Part shown: positions 32,117-38,988 of the stretch, in pieces
Layout of the letters: every line of letters begins with the position of its first letter
How positions within the stretch are numbered: the first letter of the stretch is position 1
Source: CAZDVK01 sp964508915
Lineage (GTDB): Bacteria > Pseudomonadota > Alphaproteobacteria > Paracaedibacterales > CAIULA01
Assembly: GCA_964508915.1 (NCBI GenBank)
Contig: CAZDVK010000009.1
Location: 1-58,231, forward strand
Direction of reading: 5' to 3'
DNA length: 58,231 bases
The notes under the pieces: model-generated
Told to the model about the DNA's origin: nothing
Database searches by the model: none
Seen by the model: only the letters and a program-made list of their open reading frames with translations
Program-made: the position numbers and the translations under genes

Positions 32117-33724
32117 ATGCTATTTTTGCTTTTTTTCTTCTTTATAACAACCTGCCAAAGTTCCCTTTTAAGCGATCACCAAATTCATGCATTTATCCGC
32201 ACACATGAGTCAGAGTTGGAAACATGTTTGCCTAGGGCACATCGTGCCTATCAGGCAATGGCTGTTGCGTATCAAAAAATTCAAGAAAATCCATTTGAAG
32301 GAACACAGAAAATGGAAGCACCTGGCTATTATAGTCGGGTTATTATTTCACTTTTACATGGTGTTGGTTTTGGTGGAATTTCTAAAACTCACCATGCCTG
32401 TGAAGAAGAATATATGCTAGCAACAAGCGCCCTTTATACGATTGGGTTTAATTTGGTTGGTACATATATGTTTGAAGAGGGTCGCTACGCAGCGGAAAAT
32501 ACCCATTTTAAGACCTGTAATAATATTCTTATGCTTGGAAAAACACGTAAACCATGTACCTTTCGAACGCCGTATGGCGATGTGTCTTTGGCCCCTTCAT
32601 ACACAGGGGCTATAAAATTGGATCCTGTGTCATTAGACATAACTTATGACAAAGAATATCTAAATGCCCTTCATGCAAAAAAATCTGCTGCTGTATCTGC
32701 TCAATTTCTACCAGATGCTTCAGTGCCTTTTCAGACTCAAGCCTCTCATGTGGGGGTGGGGGCACGCTCTGATCTGGAAAAAGAGTCCGGCGATTCTGAT
32801 GATGAAGATCTAGACCAAGCTCTAGAGCCAGTAACTATTGAAACAGGATGGTCAGGTATTTTATACAGAAATTCTGCCGCTGCTGAAAAGGGGGTTCAGC
32901 GTGGAGAAAGCGACCCTATCAGTCAAAATACAGGTTGCGTGAGAATGCGCATAAAAGGTAAAGCAGGCGCCTACAGTGGGACTGGATCCGTTATTTATCA
33001 ACAATCTACTTCTGTTTATATTCTAACAAATGCCCACTGCGTTTGGAAAAAAGATGAAGAAATTGGATCTGTTGAATTTGAAATACCAGGGTTGGTGTTA
33101 CCTCTTTTCATTGAGGAAATTTTTATGCACCCAGAGTATCAGGGAGAAAATCACCTATTTGATTTTGCTGTTTTAAAAACAAATACGATCACAAAATTTT
33201 CGCCGCCGCCTTTATTGAAAAAAAATATTGATACTTCGAAAGGGAAAAGCTTTAGTGGCTATACAGTTAGTTACGCTGATGTTAATTGTATCGATGACAG
33301 CGGTCATCACGTTCAAAAACTAAAAGGCCCAACCCGGGCCCTGTCGATTCAAAGAGTCTATAACCATACCGGTGGCGATTTACGGGTATTTGATGTCTCT
33401 TATAAAATTAAAACACACGATGTTGGCAAAATTGAATCTGCACCTGTTGAATTTCCTACAGACAGTCATAGATTAGATGGGTGTATTTCTGAGGGGTGTT
33501 CCGGGTCGCCATTTTATGTGAAATTTTTGGGTGAAGAATCTTGCAGACTTGCGGGTGTTGTGCAATGCGGTATACTCTCTCCAGCAGTGCATCCTTTTAT
33601 GCGCCACTCACGAACTCTTAATATTTTTCCGGTTTTACCCTGGATTGAATCAGTTACGAAATCGCCCATGGAGCCCACAGTTAGATTAGCGCTCCCGGTC
33701 GGTCTGCAGTTTCTAAGGTATTGA
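32117..33724 (+). CDS. Exported trypsin-like serine protease with novel N-terminal region
   Basis: The N-terminus (LFLLFFFFITTCQSSLLS) is a signal peptide. Residues about 20-215 are an unrecognised Cys-containing domain; an acidic linker (ESGDSDDEDLDQ, about 223-234) follows. Residues about 270-515 are a chymotrypsin-fold protease with the full triad: H307 in ILTNAHCVW, D349 in HLFDFAVLK, and S462 in EGCSGSPFYV. The GxSGSP form is nearer V8/glutamyl endopeptidases than classical trypsin (GDSGGP). There is no PDZ domain, so it is not DegP. The C-terminal tail is duplicated just downstream in a degraded form. Likely secreted; target unknown. Confidence 0.82.
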   Translation: MLFLLFFFFITTCQSSLLSDHQIHAFIRTHESELETCLPRAHRAYQAMAVAYQKIQENPFEGTQKMEAPGYYSRVIISLLHGVGFGGISKTHHACEEEYMLATSALYTIGFNLVGTYMFEEGRYAAENTHFKTCNNILMLGKTRKPCTFRTPYGDVSLAPSYTGAIKLDPVSLDITYDKEYLNALHAKKSAAVSAQFLPDASVPFQTQASHVGVGARSDLEKESGDSDDEDLDQALEPVTIETGWSGILYRNSAAAEKGVQRGESDPISQNTGCVRMRIKGKAGAYSGTGSVIYQQSTSVYILTNAHCVWKKDEEIGSVEFEIPGLVLPLFIEEIFMHPEYQGENHLFDFAVLKTNTITKFSPPPLLKKNIDTSKGKSFSGYTVSYADVNCIDDSGHHVQKLKGPTRALSIQRVYNHTGGDLRVFDVSYKIKTHDVGKIESAPVEFPTDSHRLDGCISEGCSGSPFYVKFLGEESCRLAGVVQCGILSPAVHPFMRHSRTLNIFPVLPWIESVTKSPMEPTVRLALPVGLQFLRY

Positions 33725-33875
33725 AGCAGTTACGGAATCGTCGTCCATAGCCCCCACGGCTAGATTAACGCCTTCGCCTGCCGCCCGGTATACCGTAGTG
33801 CCACAAGAATACTTGGGGACACTGCTGATGCTTAATATGTTTTATACGCCTTCCGGGTTATTCAACACAGTCTAA
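33717..33875 (+). pseudogene. Decayed tandem copy of the protease gene's 3' end
   Basis: The DNA after the protease stop repeats the preceding 3' end: gaagcagttacggaatcg (33723-33740) matches gaatcagttacgaaatcg (33647-33664), and CCCACGGCTAGATTA matches CCCACAGTTAGATTA. Read one frame over, it gives IEAVTESSSIAPTARLT, parallel to IESVTKSPMEPTVRLA in the protease, and stays open to the TAA at 33873. A second stretch (CTTAATAT near 33831, then CCGGG) parallels the segment just before the first unit. A frameshift fuses or separates the copies. Confidence 0.6.
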
Positions 33876-34510
33876 AACCCATTGATTTTAAACAAAGCAA
33901 TGCAAGCTGGTTCTGATGTGTTTAAGTTAAAGGCAGTTCCTTGAACGCATTTTCCCGTTGGGTAGCCGTTCCCTTCTTGGAACCGAACCTGGCCATCTTG
34001 AACAGATGTAACGCCTGCGTCCATTTTGTTTTTTAATAGCTGTGCTTGTTTTGGCGTCAATAGCCCGCCATTGGCTTGGGGTCCATTTTCTTTACCCAGC
34101 ATCAGCCAGTGGCCAGATAACGTGCCACCAGGCATGAAAACCACTGTAAAAAGGCCACCCATTTTGGATGTTGGAGGCGATTCAGAAGAAATAAAGCCAC
34201 CTTTGGCTAAATGCTGCCAAACAAGAACAGATTCATCACTATCGATGTACCCGTTGCCATTTCCATTACGCACATCCGTTCCAAAGTGACTGGATGCTTT
34301 TGAATCATCACCTGGCAAAGCATGGTAGGCTTCATGATATAAGTTAAAGGCCATCTGGTACCGCTGCACGTCAGCAATGATGGCACGCATCTTAGCGCTT
34401 TCTAACAGGTCATACCCTTTCAAGACAGCACCTGCCATCAATCCAACAATCATCAGCACAATAGCCACTTCAATCAGTGTAAATGCGCGTAACCGTTTTT
34501 TAAAAAGCAT
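33872..34510 (-). CDS. Type II secretion/type IV pilus-like pseudopilin
   Basis: Prepilin: a short basic leader (LFKKRLRA) then the cleavage/methylation site FTLIEVAIVLMIVGLMAGAV with Glu at +5, forming the N-terminal alpha helix. The globular part contains GNGNGYIDSDES, a calcium-site-like Asp/Asn loop as in T2SS major pseudopilins, and two Cys. 212 aa from ATG 34510; a TTG 12 bases earlier is unlikely. It stands alone; a probable A24 peptidase is encoded at 54548. Its 3' end meets the decayed protease copy. Confidence 0.85.
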   Translation of the reverse strand: MLFKKRLRAFTLIEVAIVLMIVGLMAGAVLKGYDLLESAKMRAIIADVQRYQMAFNLYHEAYHALPGDDSKASSHFGTDVRNGNGNGYIDSDESVLVWQHLAKGGFISSESPPTSKMGGLFTVVFMPGGTLSGHWLMLGKENGPQANGGLLTPKQAQLLKNKMDAGVTSVQDGQVRFQEGNGYPTGKCVQGTAFNLNTSEPACIALFKINGF

Positions 34511-34700
34511 TAAGGTCAACAAATTTGAAAGGGTCTGCTGTTATTCTAGCAGTCTAAAAAGATTTGTAACAAATAAAAAACATACGTAAAAATCATCGTT
34601 ATCATGAGGTTTGGTGCAAGTTTTAAAAAAACAACAATTTATTGTTTGTTCGTTGTATACTCTGCTGTATGGATTTTTTTATTCAATTTTTTAAACACTG

Positions 34701-35765
34701 ATGCCACTAACTATTGCAGAACTAAGTGAACGATCTCTTCAGATTTTTCGGGAACTTGTTGATACATATGTGGAAACAGGTGAACCCGTTGGGTCGCGCA
34801 CTTTATCGCGGCGACTTAAAATTCCTTTATCTCCGGCTACCATTCGTAATGTGATGGCCGATTTGGAAGAGGCGGGGTTATTGTACGCACCCCATACGTC
34901 AGCGGGTCGTTTGCCAACAGATGAAGGTTTACGTTTTTTTGTACATGGCTTGCTTGAAATTGGTGATTTATCACTGCAAGAACGGGAACATATTCGTGCG
35001 TTGTGTGAAAATTCTGGAAAAAGTCTAGATAATGTTTTGCAGGATGCAACATCAATGCTGTCTGGTTTATCCAAATGTGCAGGGCTTGTGATGGCCCCTA
35101 AAATTGATGCCCCCTTACGTCATATCGAATTTGTTTACTTGGGCCCTGGCCGGTGTTTGGCTGTTTTAATTTCCCAAGATGGGATGGTTGAAAACAGAAT
35201 TATTGATCTCCCAAACGGCATTAATCCAACTATTTTGAATGAAGCGTCTAATTATTTGTCTTCCCGGTTGGAAGGCAGAACCCTTAATGAAGCCAAGAAT
35301 GTTGTAGATGCTGAAATGATTCATCATCAAACCCATTTGGATGAATTAACAACAAAAGTAGTTTCCCAAGGCATGGCGGTTTGGGGCGGTGGCGAAGAAA
35401 ATAGGGCTTTAATTGTAAAGGGGCAATCAAATCTGCTTCAAGGGTTGTCAGGCTTAGAAGATTTGGATCAAATTCGTGACTTGTTTCAAATGCTAGATAC
35501 GCAGGAAGTTCTGAAGCAGTTGTTAGATGCTTCTATTAAAGCAGAAGGGGTGCAAATTTTTATTGGATCCGAAAATAATCTTTTTAAAGCGTCTGGCTGT
35601 TCCCTTGTTGTTTCCCCCTATCATAATTCCCGGGAAGAAATCATTGGCGCCATCGGTGTTGTGGGGCCAGCACGTATGAATTATGGAAAAATAATCCCTC
35701 TCGTTGATTATACAGCCAAAATGGTTTCCAGGCTTTTGGGTGCTCAGGGTGACACATCTCGGTGA
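34701..35765 (+). CDS. hrcA: Heat-inducible transcription repressor HrcA
   Basis: Represses groE/dnaK operons at CIRCE sites. The N-terminal winged helix is clear: IFRELVDTYVETGEPVGSRT, PLSPATIRNVMADLEEAG, HTSAGRLPTDEGLRFFV. The GAF-like and dimerisation parts follow (LIVKGQSNLLQ, IFIGSENN, GAIGVVGPARMNYGKIIPLV). 354 aa. In most alphaproteobacteria grpE follows; here it does not. No CIRCE-type repeat is visible upstream. Confidence 0.95.
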   Translation: MPLTIAELSERSLQIFRELVDTYVETGEPVGSRTLSRRLKIPLSPATIRNVMADLEEAGLLYAPHTSAGRLPTDEGLRFFVHGLLEIGDLSLQEREHIRALCENSGKSLDNVLQDATSMLSGLSKCAGLVMAPKIDAPLRHIEFVYLGPGRCLAVLISQDGMVENRIIDLPNGINPTILNEASNYLSSRLEGRTLNEAKNVVDAEMIHHQTHLDELTTKVVSQGMAVWGGGEENRALIVKGQSNLLQGLSGLEDLDQIRDLFQMLDTQEVLKQLLDASIKAEGVQIFIGSENNLFKASGCSLVVSPYHNSREEIIGAIGVVGPARMNYGKIIPLVDYTAKMVSRLLGAQGDTSR

Positions 35766-35854
35766 TTTTACTTAAAAAAACACTAAAAACCAGTAGCTTT
35801 TTAGCAAGAGTTTTGCTAATCCAGAAGCAAGGTATTTGAAAAAAATAAAAATTT

Positions 35855-36997
35855 ATGTTTTTAGTTCGTATTTTGGTACTTTTGCTAGTTGTGACAGTGC
35901 CTTCTTTCTGCCAGTTAGTTAAAACAGAAGTCCTTTTTATTTTGTACGACCTTGGTGAAACGCAGGCTGTAAAGCCCCTTATGAACATTCTTCAAAAAAA
36001 TGGCACAGGCTACAAAATTTTAGCTTTTGGCAAATCTAGTGAAGCTTTTCCAAGCGACCCAAATTGTATACCACTTCCTATTCCTGAGCCTGAGATTTTA
36101 AAATGGGATAGAACAAAGAAACTACCTGAGGCGGTATTGTCATTTTTGGGAACAATCCAGTGCAAGGTTGCTATTGCTGGTATGGCGTCGTGTGTCCAAG
36201 CTCAGGCGATAAATTTATTTAAAAGCAAAGGCGCTTACACGATTGCCGTGTACGATAATTTTGATTCGCCATCTACAAAGGATTTTATTTCTGCATTTAT
36301 AGGCTATGAGCCCAAGGTCCATGAACTTTGGGTGCCTTCAAAGCCTGTATATGATGGATTTTCCAAAGATTTTAAACCGTTTTGGAGCCAAATGTATATT
36401 ATGGGCCAACCCGCCCTTGAATCGTGGCAGCACGTATTTGCAACAACAGATCGCGCTTCTATTCGTGAAGAACTTGATATCAACCCTGAAACCACCTGTG
36501 TTCTTTTTGTGGGTGGTTATGATGATACCTATGAAGAAGCCTTGAAAGTTTTTCTAGAAAGTACCCATTTATTTCAAGATAAAGATGTTCAGTTTATTAT
36601 TTCACCACACCCTAAAACATCAGGTGAACTGGAAAAAAAGCTTGTGGATGAGCTTCCCAATGATTGTAACATTTTAATTCCAACAGGTTATTCCACCAGT
36701 GAACTAGCAACCATTGCCAATCTTGTTGTTTGTCATAAATCAACAGTTGGTATTTTGGCCCTTTATCAGGGTGTTCCAGTTGTTTATGTAGCTAAAAAAT
36801 CTGACTATTCAAATTTTGCCATTCAAGAAGGAAATGCAATGCAAGTTGAAAATGCTCCTGACTTGGTTGACGTTATTTCTGACCTTTTAAATCCTTCCAA
36901 AGGCTCTAAGAAGTCTTTTGAATCGTTGGGTATTCCAACAAATGCGTCAAAGGTTATGTCTGAACGAATTATGCAACGGCTAGAAAAAGCTGCATAA
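35855..36997 (+). CDS. Signal-peptide-bearing GT-B-like glycosyltransferase-fold protein
   Basis: 380 aa. The N-terminus (FLVRILVLLLVVTVPSFC) is a signal peptide or anchor. Two Rossmann-like halves follow: VLFILYDLGETQAVKPLMN with CKVAIAGMASCVQAQAINLF, and CVLFVGGYDDTYEEALKVFL with VQFIISPHPKTSGELE. The region DCNILIPTGYSTSELATIAN and GILALYQGVPVVYVA resembles donor-binding parts of GT-B enzymes or UDP-GlcNAc 2-epimerases. These enzymes normally need cytoplasmic nucleotide sugars, so export is odd. Remote-fold assignment by eye; specific function unknown. Confidence 0.6.
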   Translation: MFLVRILVLLLVVTVPSFCQLVKTEVLFILYDLGETQAVKPLMNILQKNGTGYKILAFGKSSEAFPSDPNCIPLPIPEPEILKWDRTKKLPEAVLSFLGTIQCKVAIAGMASCVQAQAINLFKSKGAYTIAVYDNFDSPSTKDFISAFIGYEPKVHELWVPSKPVYDGFSKDFKPFWSQMYIMGQPALESWQHVFATTDRASIREELDINPETTCVLFVGGYDDTYEEALKVFLESTHLFQDKDVQFIISPHPKTSGELEKKLVDELPNDCNILIPTGYSTSELATIANLVVCHKSTVGILALYQGVPVVYVAKKSDYSNFAIQEGNAMQVENAPDLVDVISDLLNPSKGSKKSFESLGIPTNASKVMSERIMQRLEKAA

Positions 36998-37015
36998 AAA
37001 AACGCCTAGGGGCGC
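36995..37015 (-). terminator. Probable terminator between convergent genes
   Basis: CGCC (37003-37006) and GGCG (37011-37014) form a short stem with loop TAGG. On the minus strand it is followed by seven T, fitting termination of the PBP1A transcript, whose stop lies within it. Confidence 0.4.
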
Positions 37016-38988
37016 TTTAGTTTTTTTCTTAGAAAATTATCAAGGCTTTCACCACTGGGTGGCATGGGTTGTGGTGCAGAATGAGGTGTCGACGAAGCTT
37101 TATGATGATTGCCGCCTTTGAAAAATGCTGCTGCAACACGGGTTGGCATACGGCCACCAGTCGATTTTTTAGACATTAAAGAACCATTATCGTTACCTGT
37201 CCAAATACCCACAACAACCTGGCTAAAACCTGATTCATTTTCAGACAATGGGGCTTCACGATATACAAAAAACCAGGCGTCTTTATCACCATTACTGCCT
37301 GTTTTACCCGAAACTGTTTCATCAATATTGCAGGCGCGGCCGCTTCCCTCTTCCACAACAGCACGCAATAGTTTTCGCATATGACCTAAAGCGGGTTGAT
37401 TGACAATGACAGACGGTGGATTCGTATGATAGCGGTATAAAATTTGCCCTGAATTTTTATCGCGAATTTCAAGAACGCCATAAGGCCAAACGGCTTTCCC
37501 TTCATTGGCAAAGGTGGCATAGGCTGACGTCATTTCTAATAAGGTTGTTTCACCCGTTCCAAGCGAAATGGTTAAATCTGTGTTCAGTTGGCTGCTAATG
37601 CCCAAACGTTGGGCGACAGATGCCACTTTATTGGGGCCTATTTCTTGTGTAAGGCGAATGGAAACAGAGTTTACAGACCTAGCAAATGCTGTGTGCAAAG
37701 GAATTTCACCTTGAGATTGCCATCTAAAATTACTGGGGTGCCAGGAGCCCAAAACAAAAGGCGAATCATCCACCAGTGTGTCAGGTGTTTTTCCAGCTTC
37801 CATAGCAGCTAAATAGATAAACATTTTGAAAGCAGATCCCGATTGTCGGTATGCTTGGGTAACGCGGTTAAATTGGCTTTCTGCGTAGTTTTTACCGCCC
37901 ACCATGGCACGTACAGCACCATCAGGGCTCATCACAACCATGGCCAGTTCTGATGTTTTTAGCTCTTTCCCCATGGTTTCCAGGTGTTCTTGGCATACTT
38001 TTTCTCCATGCTTTTGCATTTCTGGGGTTAGGGTTGTGACCACCAAAATATCACGATCAATGGGGCCGATCATGTTTGGAATTTGTTCATAAACCCAATC
38101 AGCAAAATAACGTACCCCTTGGTCTGTTTGTTTTGTGATTTCTTTAATTTCTTTCTGGCCTTGCTCCAGGTACGATGCGTAATCCCGAACAAACCCGGCC
38201 TCTTGCATCAGCCCTAAAACAACTTTAGCACGACTAATGGCGCGTTCTGGGTGATAAGCTGGCGAATATTTAGAAGGGGCCTTTAAAAGACCTGCAATAA
38301 CGGCTGCTTCAAAAACACTTAAATTTCTGGCTGATTTATTAAAATACTTTCGTGCAGCAGCATCAATTCCATAGGTGCCAGCACCAAAGTATACGCGGTT
38401 TAAATACATGGTTAGAATTTGGTCTTTTGTGAATGTCCATTCCAACCAAACAGCTAATAAAACCTCTTGGATTTTTCGTTTATAAGAACGGTCATCTACA
38501 GAAAAATGGCCTTGCGTGAACAATATATTTTTAGCCAACTGTTGCGTTAGGGTGGAGCCCCCTTGTACAACTCGCTTGGCCCTGTAATTGTTGTAAGCGG
38601 CGCGCACAAGGCCAATAAAATCAACCCCAAAATGAAAATAAAAACGCCGATCTTCTACAGCCATTAAAGCTTGGGGTACGTAGGGCGGCAAGTCTTGTAC
38701 TTTAATCAAATCTTCATACAAATCACCATAGGTTGATAAAACAGTGCCATCAGCGCTTTGAATAACTACACTGGGTTTTCGAACTTGGGTTTGAAGATGT
38801 TTAAAGTCTGGTAGGTCATGGCTAAACCAAACAATGACAATACCAAGGGCAATGGCCCCCCAAATTCCCAGCACTAAAACAGTGCGAAAAAGGCGCCCAA
38901 TCAGGGATGGGGCCCGTTTTTTTTGTTTGGGCTTGTGTCCCTGACGGTGGTTTTTTTTATGCGGTGATGACGGGGGTGCTTTACGCAT
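37006..38988 (-). CDS. mrcA: Bifunctional penicillin-binding protein 1A (class A PBP)
   Basis: Polymerises and cross-links peptidoglycan. Order: a basic cytoplasmic head (1-35); membrane segment (about 35-55); GT51 transglycosylase with catalytic E112 in MAVEDRRFYFHFGVD and GGSTLTQQLAKN; then the transpeptidase domain with SAFK (S385, K388), SVN (438-440) and KTG (562-564). The C-terminus has a Pro/Ser/His tail. 660 aa. It overlaps the gyrB stop region by eight bases, so the two may be co-transcribed. Confidence 0.95.
   Translation of the reverse strand: MRKAPPSSPHKKNHRQGHKPKQKKRAPSLIGRLFRTVLVLGIWGAIALGIVIVWFSHDLPDFKHLQTQVRKPSVVIQSADGTVLSTYGDLYEDLIKVQDLPPYVPQALMAVEDRRFYFHFGVDFIGLVRAAYNNYRAKRVVQGGSTLTQQLAKNILFTQGHFSVDDRSYKRKIQEVLLAVWLEWTFTKDQILTMYLNRVYFGAGTYGIDAAARKYFNKSARNLSVFEAAVIAGLLKAPSKYSPAYHPERAISRAKVVLGLMQEAGFVRDYASYLEQGQKEIKEITKQTDQGVRYFADWVYEQIPNMIGPIDRDILVVTTLTPEMQKHGEKVCQEHLETMGKELKTSELAMVVMSPDGAVRAMVGGKNYAESQFNRVTQAYRQSGSAFKMFIYLAAMEAGKTPDTLVDDSPFVLGSWHPSNFRWQSQGEIPLHTAFARSVNSVSIRLTQEIGPNKVASVAQRLGISSQLNTDLTISLGTGETTLLEMTSAYATFANEGKAVWPYGVLEIRDKNSGQILYRYHTNPPSVIVNQPALGHMRKLLRAVVEEGSGRACNIDETVSGKTGSNGDKDAWFFVYREAPLSENESGFSQVVVGIWTGNDNGSLMSKKSTGGRMPTRVAAAFFKGGNHHKASSTPHSAPQPMPPSGESLDNFLRKKLKRP

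Noticed and set aside
35801..35819. TTAGCAA-GAGTT-TTGCTAA inverted repeat after hrcA, first taken for a CIRCE element.
   Set aside because: CIRCE needs TTAGCACTC-N9-GAGTGCTAA. The arms are only 7 bases, the spacer is 5, and the CTC/GAG part is missing. It lies downstream of hrcA and has no T-run, so it is at most a weak transcript-end hairpin.
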